NCBI GenBank assembly: GCA_964445115.1
Contig: CAYUJU010000009.1
Location: 1 to 64,000 of the forward strand
DNA length: 64,000 nt
Direction: 5' to 3'
Origin: CAIJXJ01 sp964445115
GTDB lineage: Bacteria > Pseudomonadota > Gammaproteobacteria > Burkholderiales > Methylophilaceae
Part shown: positions 44,109 to 51,714 of the stretch, piece by piece
How the letters are laid out: the number at the start of each line of letters is the position of its first letter
Position numbering within the stretch: position 1 is the stretch's first letter
Notes under the pieces: generated by a model
Database searches by the model: none
The model's input: only the letters and a program-made list of their open reading frames with translations
Told to the model about the DNA's origin: nothing
Made by a program: the position numbers and the translations under genes

Positions 44109-44970
44109 TCTGCCCACCCAAGAAAGCGTCCAAATCCTCCGCTGATTGGTCTTTGGCTTCGCCTAGGGCCCGGAACATTTCATCGGGAACCGGGTACCGC
44201 CCGTTCATTTCAACCGATACCTGAGCAATAACCCGATCAGCGATCAAATCGATAGGTTGTTCAATGCCGGCCATTTTAATCCTGGCAATATTAGCGTTAC
44301 CGCTATTCACCAGCGCGGCAGCGGCACGCTTGGCACGATCCATTAGCCTGCCTCTGGCTCTTCCTGTCCCCTCGGCGCTTATCTTGATATGAGCCTTAAA
44401 ACCATCGATTCCTGCCATCAAGCCAAACAATTCGCTGCTCCAGTCATCGTTCGGGTACAAATCTGGATTGGTTGGTCTGGCAACGCTTAGCTCAATGGTT
44501 CTCGGCTCCAAGTCGGCGCGCATCATGCGACGCATGGCGTCTGCTTTCAGAATGGCATTAAATACTGTCGTATGGTTAACTATGTCGGAAAAATAGCGGC
44601 CGAAGGCATCGACAGTGCTGCCGTTTCCATTGGACTGATAAACCAGCAGCTCATGCTGGCGGTAGTACAGGAAGTGGTTCTTCTCTAGTACCCCTTCATC
44701 ATCCTCCAGATCAATTTCTCTCTCTTCGCCATCCGTGCTGCCGATATGCGGGATATCGGTCGTGCGAATCTTTGCAAATACGCCACGAAACGACGCGCCG
44801 TTGTTAAATGGAACAAGCTCCCGGATTTGGTAGAGGACATCGCCGGAGGCGATGACTGGGCATTGTGGCTGTTGTGATAAATCAAGGAAGATTTGGCTTA
44901 CTCGACCATCACGGCCTCCTGCCCCGACACAACCGACAAAAAAACCAACCTTGAATTTTTTTGCTGCCAT
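44095..44970 (-). CDS. 291-residue protein of unrecognised family, partner of a membrane protein
   Basis: Starts at ATG 44970 behind AAAGGG. The first ~55 residues look like beta strands (KFKVGFFVG...). A very acidic stretch (EEREIDLEDDEG) follows near residue 85. The middle is helical and the C-terminus has a positively charged helix (MDRAKRAAAALVNSG). It is soluble, with no signal peptide. I do not recognise the family with certainty; its size and pairing recall uncharacterised DUF proteins found in defence islands. The overlap with a membrane-protein gene, next to a TIR gene, suggests a sensor/effector pair. Confidence 0.75.
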   Translation of the reverse strand: MAAKKFKVGFFVGCVGAGGRDGRVSQIFLDLSQQPQCPVIASGDVLYQIRELVPFNNGASFRGVFAKIRTTDIPHIGSTDGEEREIDLEDDEGVLEKNHFLYYRQHELLVYQSNGNGSTVDAFGRYFSDIVNHTTVFNAILKADAMRRMMRADLEPRTIELSVARPTNPDLYPNDDWSSELFGLMAGIDGFKAHIKISAEGTGRARGRLMDRAKRAAAALVNSGNANIARIKMAGIEQPIDLIADRVIAQVSVEMNGRYPVPDEMFRALGEAKDQSAEDLDAFLGGQNALD

Positions 44971-45197
44971 ATGCGCCCTTTATGATTTGATGGATGCCCA
45001 CTACTGCATCGTGGGTGTAGGTAAGAGGCTATCACGCTTGTTTTTAAATTATCCACTATATTAGAAGCAGATATTCCTTGTTCCCCAGTATTGCAGAGCT
45101 GCTAGGAGTGAGCACATTAATAATCTAGGGGTAGGCATAATGCCCCGCCCGAAATGGAACCACGGAAAGCTGCGATAAAAACTGCTAGGAATCGCCC

Positions 45198-46502
45198 ATG
45201 AGAGACCTTCATTCCGCCCTAAAGACATCTGTTGTCGCTGATCATACGAACAGCGGAATCCATTATCTGCAGGTTCGCCTGCAGAGTGGTAAGGACGATT
45301 TTCGAGATACTTTGCACGTCCGTCCGAATTCACACTCAACATCTGGAATACAAACGACAGATTTTCTTTCGTTGATAGGCTTCAGCCGATCCCCATGCGC
45401 ATTCCACCATTCCGAATGTTTTTGTCGTGAGGTGCGGCCCAACATTGACCTCCATGGGTTCGCCACCGCGGTAAGCAAGGCATATGCGCTGATGCAGGAA
45501 GCCTCGCGGCGTCTTGAATTGTGCGGACTCTATATTGACCAGCCCGAGGGCTGGGGTTTTTACTATGGCAAGCCGCCGGGAGGCCGCCGGATTCGGCCTG
45601 ATCATAGCCATGGCAACGGTCATGTCGCGCCAAAATCCGATCGGATGAAGGAGGCCGAGGATGACTTCTTCAAGTTCGTGCTTACCTGGATAGATGGTGC
45701 TGGTGACAAGGGGTGGACGACGCACTACCGTGCCAAGCACATGCCGCTAACTGTGGAATTCCAGGCCGCACTGGATTTCCTCGGCGGTTTCCAGTGGTTT
45801 GTCGATTGCCCGGAATACGATTTTGATGGATGCTGGTGGCGCTTCACGCAGTTCCGGCCTCGGGGCGATGATCCATTCGAGAATAATGCCGAGGCGTTGC
45901 ATAGGGCATTCGATGCCCATGCTGCTAACTTTTCTAGCGGCATTCGTGCATTGCTTGACGCCCATGCCATTCTTGAGCCATTCGGGCTCACTTTCTTACC
46001 CCAACCGCGCATTTCCTCTGCTAGGACATTGGCCGTGCCTCCCCAGGCTATTCCTGGCAGCGTCGCGCAACCCGTCGCGTCTGTGAATGGGTATGTCTAC
46101 GATGTGGCTTTTTCCTTTGCGGGAACGGAGCGTAGGATAGCCGAAGAGATCGCCACGATTGTCCGGAATGCCGGGTACAAGGTGTTTTACGACAACTTTT
46201 ATCCGGAACAGCTCTGGGGCCAAGACCTGGTCGCAACATTTGATCGTATTTATCGGAAGGAGGCCCGATTCTGTGTGATGTTCCTATCCCAGGAATATAG
46301 GGATCGCATCTGGACAACCCATGAGCGGCGCAGTGCTACAGCCCGGGCATTGCAGGAGCGTGGAAATGGATACATTCTGCCGGTCAAGGTTGAAAATGTG
46401 GATATTGATGGATTGGCCCCAATAACAGGGTATGTCTCCTTGGGTGAGCTGTCACCAGCTAAAATCGGCGAATTGCTCGTCAAGAAATTGGCATCTAAAT
46501 AG
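45198..46502 (+). CDS. TIR-domain protein with an uncharacterised N-terminal region
   Basis: Encodes 434 residues; AGGAA precedes ATG 45198. Residues about 295-434 form a TIR domain: YDVAFSFAG strand, FYDNFYPEQLWGQDL, VMFLSQEY, and the putative catalytic Glu376 in WTTHERRSA, in the position of the NAD-hydrolysing glutamate of bacterial TIRs. Residues 1-280 are unknown and include a Cys/His cluster near residues 70-80 and a Trp-rich middle. Bacterial TIR proteins commonly deplete NAD+ on phage infection, so this is a candidate stand-alone defence gene. Divergent from the coupled pair on the left. Confidence 0.82.
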   Translation: MRDLHSALKTSVVADHTNSGIHYLQVRLQSGKDDFRDTLHVRPNSHSTSGIQTTDFLSLIGFSRSPCAFHHSECFCREVRPNIDLHGFATAVSKAYALMQEASRRLELCGLYIDQPEGWGFYYGKPPGGRRIRPDHSHGNGHVAPKSDRMKEAEDDFFKFVLTWIDGAGDKGWTTHYRAKHMPLTVEFQAALDFLGGFQWFVDCPEYDFDGCWWRFTQFRPRGDDPFENNAEALHRAFDAHAANFSSGIRALLDAHAILEPFGLTFLPQPRISSARTLAVPPQAIPGSVAQPVASVNGYVYDVAFSFAGTERRIAEEIATIVRNAGYKVFYDNFYPEQLWGQDLVATFDRIYRKEARFCVMFLSQEYRDRIWTTHERRSATARALQERGNGYILPVKVENVDIDGLAPITGYVSLGELSPAKIGELLVKKLASK

Positions 46503-46559
46503 CTATGTCTTCAGAAGCCCTGTGACCTAGAAATCTCGATCTCGCCAAGCCCCATCTTC

Positions 46560-46649
46560 TCAATTTGTCGGGCTATGTACGACGATGAATACTGCTGCGG
46601 CAATCAGGAACGCTGCGGCGGATTCGAGCAATTTGGCAATATTCTTCAT
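46560..46649 (-). CDS. 29-residue hydrophobic peptide
   Basis: ATG 46649 lies 8-11 bases after AAGGGG and the frame ends in TGA at 46560-46562. The peptide starts with basic MKNIAK and then has one Ala/Val/Ile/Phe-rich membrane helix (about 9-25), ending in HSPTN. That is the layout of small membrane peptides such as type I toxins or regulatory microproteins. No antisense RNA or partner could be identified, and its small size keeps confidence low. Confidence 0.4.
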   Translation of the reverse strand: MKNIAKLLESAAAFLIAAAVFIVVHSPTN

Positions 46650-46846
46650 TTATTCACCCCTTGCATTGATTATGGAGACGAATGCTATTTTCGAGTTTTC
46701 CGATTCGATTGTTCAGGCGGAAACGCTTCCTCTCCATAATCTGCTCCAATTAGACTATCAGAAACATTAGCGTGGGATAAAAATGGACTCCTTCTGACAT
46801 CGGCCTGGCTGGAGTGGTAGGTCGTAAGAGGTATACGGAGGACGCC

Positions 46847-47299
46847 ATGGAACCCAAGTGTTGCGCGGCCTGTGGTCAGGCATTCCACCCTCGATCACAA
46901 GCTCCGAGGCAGAGCTATTGCCAGAAACCGGAATGTCAGCGTGAGCGCAAGCGGCGCTGGCAGAGAGACAAATTGCGTAGCGATCCAGATTACCGCGAAA
47001 ACCAGGCGCGCGCGCAACAAGCGTGGAACGGTCGCAATCCGGAATACTGGCGCGAGTACCGCGCAAGCCATCAGGAATACGTGGAACGCAATCGTGCGCA
47101 ACAGCAAAAGCGCAATGCTGTGCGCAACGGGGTGATTGCAAAGATGGACGTCTCGAATCTCCAGCCCGGCCTTCCGTCCGGCGTTTATCTCCTCTCGCGG
47201 GTCGTCGAGCCTAAAATTGCAAAGATGGATGCCTGGATGGTGGAGATTACGCTGCTTTCCAGCCGGGAAACGACTTCCGCAGTGATTGCAAAGAGATGA
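46847..47299 (+). CDS. Cys-rich small protein heading the recombinase-ParB module
   Basis: From ATG 46847 (GGAGG upstream) the product is 150 residues. The N-terminus has a zinc-ribbon-like set: CCAACGQAF, then YCQKPECQRERKRRWQ. A very basic, Gln/Arg/Tyr-rich helical part (about 35-95) follows, then a C-terminal part with two copies of IAKMD. The composition suggests nucleic-acid binding. It is followed 81 bases later by the recombinase. The long start at 46814 lacks a ribosome binding site. Confidence 0.7.
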   Translation: MEPKCCAACGQAFHPRSQAPRQSYCQKPECQRERKRRWQRDKLRSDPDYRENQARAQQAWNGRNPEYWREYRASHQEYVERNRAQQQKRNAVRNGVIAKMDVSNLQPGLPSGVYLLSRVVEPKIAKMDAWMVEITLLSSRETTSAVIAKR

Positions 47300-47380
47300 C
47301 TTGATCGGCGCTTCCGCGCGCAACTGCTACCGTATAGCTTGTACCAGTCCCGGCAAGGAGCCCCAGCAGGCGGTTGGATC

Positions 47381-48946
47381 ATGCAATCAGGCGAGACAGA
47401 AAACCAAGGAATCGAACAGCCGCCTTTGATACGGGCCGCCGAATACGTGCGGATGTCCACCGAGCATCAGCAATATTCCACCGAGAACCAGTCCGACAAA
47501 ATTCGCGAATATGCAAACCGTCGCGGCATCCGCATCGTCCGCACCTATGCCGACGAGGGACGCAGTGGGCTCAACATCGGCGGACGTCCTGCTCTGCAGC
47601 GGCTCATCGGCGACGTTGAAGGCGGCAAGGCCGACTTCCAGGTGATTCTAGTGTACGACGTGAGCCGATGGGGCCGCTTCCAGGATGCCGACGTGAGCGC
47701 CTACTACGAATACCGCTGCCGCCGCGCCGGCATCCAGGTGGCCTACTGCGCCGAGCAATTCGAGAACGACGGCTCCCCGGTCTCCACCATCGTCAAGGGC
47801 GTCAAGCGCGCGATGGCGGGCGAGTACAGCCGCGAGCTTTCCGCAAAGGTGTTCGCCGGGCAGTGCCGACTCATCGAGCTCGGCTACCGCCAGGGCGGAC
47901 CGGCTGGATACGGTTTGCGGCGCATGCTGGTCGACCAGCACGGCATGGCCAAGGGCGGGCTTGCGCGGGGCGAGCACAAATGCCTGCAGACCGACCGCGT
48001 CGTCCTGATGCCAGGTCCGCCTGAGGAGGTGCGCATAGTCAACCTCATCTACCAGTGGTTCACCGAGGAGGGGCTGGCCGAGTTCGAGATCGCGAGCCGG
48101 CTCAACAACATGTCCGTGCGCACGGATATTGGCCGCGAGTGGACGCGCGGCACCGTGCACGAGGTGCTCACTAACGAAAAGTACATCGGCAACAATATCT
48201 ATAACCGCGTCTCCTTCAAGCTCAAGCGCCACCGCGTGGTGAATACCCCCGACATGTGGATCCGGAAGGAAGGCGCGTTTGAGCCTGTGGTTCCGCCCAC
48301 GGTGTTCTACACTGCCCAGGGCATCATCCGCGCACGGGCGCGGCGCTACACCGATGACGACCTCATCGAGCGCCTGCGCGCCCTCTACAAGTCCAAGGGT
48401 TTCCTTTCAGGCCTCATCATCAACGAAACCGAAGGCATGCCCTGCGCGTCGGTCTACGCCCACCGCTTCGGCAGCCTCATTCGCGCCTACGAAACAGTGG
48501 GCTTCACGCCCGATCGCGACTACCGTTACCTCGAGGTCAATCGTTTCCTGCGACGCCTACATCCGGATATCGTGGCCCAGACCGAGAGTCAGATCGCCCA
48601 TCTGGGCGGCTTGGTGTGGCGCGATCCGGCGACCGACCTGCTCGACATCAATGGCGAGTTCACCGCCTCGCTCGTGCTGGCGCGATGTCAGTTGCATGAT
48701 GGCAACAACGCCCGATGGAAAATCCGCTTCGACACCAGTCTTGTTCCCGACATCACGGTTGCGGTGCGCCTCGACCATGCCAACCGCGCACCGCTCGACT
48801 ACTACCTGCTCCCGCGACTTGATTTCGGGCAGCCGCGCATCAGCCTCGCCGAGCGCAATCCCGCGCAATTCGAGTGCTACCGCTTCGACACTCTGGACTA
48901 CTTCTACGGCATGGCCGAGCGCTTGCGGCTCCGGAGGGCGGCATGA
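47381..48946 (+). CDS. Large serine recombinase
   Basis: From ATG 47381 the product is 521 residues. The resolvase catalytic domain (about 18-165) has the nucleophile Ser26 in YVRMSTEHQ, the Arg-rich RPALQRLIGDVEGG and YDVSRWGR. A recombinase domain (about 190-300, with GLAEFEIASRLN and EVLTNEKYIGN) and a long C-terminal DNA-binding part follow. The length fits integrase-type serine recombinases that mobilise elements. An alternative upstream TTG at 47339 exists. Its stop overlaps the first parB-like gene (ATGA). Confidence 0.9.
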   Translation: MQSGETENQGIEQPPLIRAAEYVRMSTEHQQYSTENQSDKIREYANRRGIRIVRTYADEGRSGLNIGGRPALQRLIGDVEGGKADFQVILVYDVSRWGRFQDADVSAYYEYRCRRAGIQVAYCAEQFENDGSPVSTIVKGVKRAMAGEYSRELSAKVFAGQCRLIELGYRQGGPAGYGLRRMLVDQHGMAKGGLARGEHKCLQTDRVVLMPGPPEEVRIVNLIYQWFTEEGLAEFEIASRLNNMSVRTDIGREWTRGTVHEVLTNEKYIGNNIYNRVSFKLKRHRVVNTPDMWIRKEGAFEPVVPPTVFYTAQGIIRARARRYTDDDLIERLRALYKSKGFLSGLIINETEGMPCASVYAHRFGSLIRAYETVGFTPDRDYRYLEVNRFLRRLHPDIVAQTESQIAHLGGLVWRDPATDLLDINGEFTASLVLARCQLHDGNNARWKIRFDTSLVPDITVAVRLDHANRAPLDYYLLPRLDFGQPRISLAERNPAQFECYRFDTLDYFYGMAERLRLRRAA

Positions 48947-49845
48947 GCCGGGGCAAATTGTCCGGGGATGTGCGCATGATCCCGGTCGACCGCATCGAGG
49001 TACTCAATCCGCGCGAGCGCAACCACCGGGTATTCGACGAGATTGTCGGTAATATCAAGGCCATCGGTCTCAAGAAGCCCATCACCGTGACGCCGCGCCA
49101 TGGCGAGGATGGTACGGAGGGCTACCGGCTGGTCTGCGGCGAGGGCAGGCTCAAGGCATTCAAGGCCCTGGGAGAGACCACGATTCCCGCCCTGGTGGTC
49201 AACGTGAGCGACGAGGATGCCTTCATCATGAGCCTCGCCGAGAACATCGCGCGCCGGCAATACCGGCCTCTCGAGCTGCTTGCCGGCATCAAGCGTCTCC
49301 ATGATCAGGGTTACGACAAACGCGCCATCGCCAAGAAAACCGGGCTCACCCCCGAATATGTATTCGGTATCCTGACCCTGCTGCAGCACGGCGAGGAGCG
49401 GCTGTTGATCGCTGTACAGAAGGGGCGTGTGCCGCTCAATGCCGCGCTCGCCATCGTCGGCGCCGGCAACGATGACAAGGCGGTGCAGGCCGCGCTGCAG
49501 GATGCCTACGAGGCGGGCGAGCTCAGGGGCAAGCAGCTCATCCTCGCGCGCCAGGTTATCGAGCGTCGGCGGACCCTGGGCCGCTCGGTCGCGCGTGGCA
49601 CCCCGCGCAAGCGGGAGAATGTCACCTCGTCAAGCCTGGTGCGCACCTACCAGAAGGAGGTCGAGCGCCAGAAGCTCATGGTGAAGAAGGCCGAGCTTGC
49701 CCAGCAGCGCCTGCTATTCATCGTGGGCGCGCTGCGCGAGCTGCTAGCGGATGAGAATTTCGCAAACCTGCTGCGGGCCGAGGGGCTCGACACGCTACCC
49801 AAGTATCTCGCCGAGCGCATTTGGCCGGGAGCACGCGCGGCATGA
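48943..49845 (+). CDS. ParB/RepB-like protein 1 of the recombinase module
   Basis: Encodes 300 residues from ATG 48943. A ParB N-terminal (CTPase-type) domain spans about 10-105 with VCGEGRLKAFKALG in place of the GERR box and LAENIARR. A KorB-like HTH follows (RAIAKKTGLTPEYVFGIL, about 130-150), then a Lys/Arg/Gln-rich helical C-terminus. It overlaps both neighbours by 4 bases, so the three genes are one translational unit. Partition proteins tied to a serine recombinase rather than to ParA is the notable point. Confidence 0.87.
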   Translation: MSRGKLSGDVRMIPVDRIEVLNPRERNHRVFDEIVGNIKAIGLKKPITVTPRHGEDGTEGYRLVCGEGRLKAFKALGETTIPALVVNVSDEDAFIMSLAENIARRQYRPLELLAGIKRLHDQGYDKRAIAKKTGLTPEYVFGILTLLQHGEERLLIAVQKGRVPLNAALAIVGAGNDDKAVQAALQDAYEAGELRGKQLILARQVIERRRTLGRSVARGTPRKRENVTSSSLVRTYQKEVERQKLMVKKAELAQQRLLFIVGALRELLADENFANLLRAEGLDTLPKYLAERIWPGARAA

Positions 49846-50723
49846 GCGGCGTGCCGCTCGGGTTCCTGATCGAGCCCCTGCGCTTGCCACTGGACATGAT
49901 TCTCCCCTCGCGCAAGCCGCCGGAGGGGCTGGTCACTTCCAGGAAGTACGTCCAGATTCGTGCGTCGATCGAGGAGATCGGCCTTATCGAGCCGCTCTCG
50001 GTGGTGCCGGCGGGCCAGAATAACGGCCAGCACGTGCTGCTCGATGGCCACGTGCGGCTCATCGCCCTGCAGGACCTCGGTTTCGATGAGGCGCTGTGCC
50101 TGGTCGCCACCGACGACGAAAGTTATACCTACAACTCCCGCGTTAACCGCCTTTCCACGATCCAGGAACATTTCATGATCCGGCGCGCGATCGATCGCGG
50201 CGTCCCGCCCGAGCGGCTGGCCAAGGCGCTGGGTGCCGACGTGACCCAGATCGTCAAGAAGGCGACGCTGCTGGATGGTATCTGCCCAGAGGCGGCGGAT
50301 CTGCTAGCGGAACGGCAGTTTTCCGTTGAGGTCTCCCGGGTGATACGCAAAATGAGGCCCACCCGGCAGGTGGAATGCGTGGAGCTGATGGTTTCCGCCA
50401 ACAATGTGACGGTGGCCTACGCCGAGGCAATGCTGGTGGCAACCCCCGCATCGATGCTGGTCGATGGCAGGAAGCCACGCAAGCTAGCCGGCGTGACCCA
50501 GGAACAGATGGCGAAAATGGAGCGCGAAATGGGCAACCTGCAGGAGCAGTACAAAATGGTGGAACAGACTTATGGGCAGGACATCCTCAATCTGGTGCTG
50601 GCACGCGGCTACTTGGCCAAGCTGCTGGAGAACAAGCAGGTGTCGCGCTACCTGACGCAGCATCAGCCGGATTTCTTGGTCGAATTCCAGATGATTTTGG
50701 ATACTGTTTCAGTCGACCAATAA
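49842..50723 (+). CDS. ParB/RepB-like protein 2 (RepB C-terminal type)
   Basis: Encodes 293 residues from ATG 49842. A degenerate ParB domain (VLLDGHVRLIALQDLG, then NSRVNRLSTIQEH, where typical ParB has AxxENxxR) is followed by an HTH region (PERLAKALGADVTQIVKKA). A long C-terminal part like that of RepB-type plasmid partition proteins follows, with a coiled-coil stretch at about 210-250. It is the last gene of the overlapping module; a dyad lies 44 bases downstream. Confidence 0.84.
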   Translation: MSGVPLGFLIEPLRLPLDMILPSRKPPEGLVTSRKYVQIRASIEEIGLIEPLSVVPAGQNNGQHVLLDGHVRLIALQDLGFDEALCLVATDDESYTYNSRVNRLSTIQEHFMIRRAIDRGVPPERLAKALGADVTQIVKKATLLDGICPEAADLLAERQFSVEVSRVIRKMRPTRQVECVELMVSANNVTVAYAEAMLVATPASMLVDGRKPRKLAGVTQEQMAKMEREMGNLQEQYKMVEQTYGQDILNLVLARGYLAKLLENKQVSRYLTQHQPDFLVEFQMILDTVSVDQ

Positions 50724-50766
50724 CTTATCTGGAAATTTAGGCTTAACTATACGAAGTTTCCCAATG

Positions 50767-50784
50767 TACCTTGCAAGCAAGGTA
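50767..50784. repeat. Palindrome between the recombinase module and the defence island
   Basis: TACCTTGC and GCAAGGTA flank AA, a perfect dyad in the gap between two converging genes (stops at 50723 and 50796). Without a T-run it is a poor intrinsic terminator. It could be a recombinase or ParB site at the module border. Confidence 0.45.
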
Positions 50785-50795
50785 AGCGCCTAGAA

Positions 50796-51695
50796 TTAGT
50801 AGGGTGTTTCGCTTGACCTGCCATGCTTGAACCCTGCAGTTGAGAAATTAGGATCTAGAGATAGATTGGCGGGTTCCCAAGCATCTGTCGGGGGGGCAAT
50901 CTGAGCGGATTCTGACCACTTGAATGATGATGTGTCTGCAGGCACCAACTCCTGAAGTGTGCCGTGTCGCAGCTGTCGGATGCTCACGATGTGAAAAGAG
51001 TGCAATTTCTCTGACACAAATGCCTGGCTTGAGAATACGACCTGAATAAGTCGCCATTCTTGCCCATGGCAAGAACTTTTTTCGAACTCGTTGCGGCTAA
51101 TGTGGAAACTTGCCTGTGAAGCCTGGCTAGCGGCCTTTACCTCGATGCGATCAACGCTTGCTTCTCGACATTCGATGTCGTAACCATATGAGTCGGAAAG
51201 TCGTGACACATGCAATGGCTTCACGCCAGCATGTCGAAGAGCAGCGATAACGAAAAGTTCTGCGGCATCGCCGATCGCTTTTCGAAAGTCGTTTTCTTCG
51301 CGCTTTGAGATTGCTTCGTATACATCGATTAGAATCGCATCGAGGTCAGGATCCATCCATGCTAAATTGGCTAGATCGCCTGTTGGTATGTATTCCCTAA
51401 CCACATGACCATCACGTACTGCAAACCAAAGCCAACTGGGAGGAGAAGCTTTAAGAAGCAGTCTTGCGATTGCCTGCAGGGTGTACTTGTCAGCTTGGTC
51501 TGATACTGCCTCCAATGTGCCTGCCAGTTTGACGTGATCTTGAAGGGTAACAATGTTGAGACCAAGCATGCTTTTGGCAATATGGTTGAGATCCAATGCC
51601 TTCGACATAATAGTCGAACGCTCACAAGCCGCTTGAACCCATTCGTCAAACGAATGTCTTTCCTTTAGCTTGGCTGTGTAGCCAAGAAGGAACAC
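50796..51695 (-). CDS. DUF3883-type protein, probable PD-(D/E)xK nuclease
   Basis: Start taken as GTG 51695, 17 bases after the helicase stop, giving 299 residues; ATG 51608 is an alternative. The C-terminal half matches DUF3883: GDAAELFVIAALRHAG, then DSYGYDIEC, RIEVKAAS and FHISRNEFEKS. The Asp and the Glu-Val-Lys are in place for metal-dependent cleavage. DUF3883 domains are usually found with helicases in restriction-like systems (DISARM DrmB-associated and others). The N-terminal part is unknown. Last gene of the 280-ParB-SNF2 operon. Confidence 0.78.
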   Translation of the reverse strand: MFLLGYTAKLKERHSFDEWVQAACERSTIMSKALDLNHIAKSMLGLNIVTLQDHVKLAGTLEAVSDQADKYTLQAIARLLLKASPPSWLWFAVRDGHVVREYIPTGDLANLAWMDPDLDAILIDVYEAISKREENDFRKAIGDAAELFVIAALRHAGVKPLHVSRLSDSYGYDIECREASVDRIEVKAASQASQASFHISRNEFEKSSCHGQEWRLIQVVFSSQAFVSEKLHSFHIVSIRQLRHGTLQELVPADTSSFKWSESAQIAPPTDAWEPANLSLDPNFSTAGFKHGRSSETPY

Positions 51696-51714
51696 CCCGT
51701 GACAACAGCCTTGG

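Noticed and set aside
46585..46770. A 61-codon + strand frame
   Set aside because: No ribosome binding site; the opposite strand carries a better small ORF in the same place.
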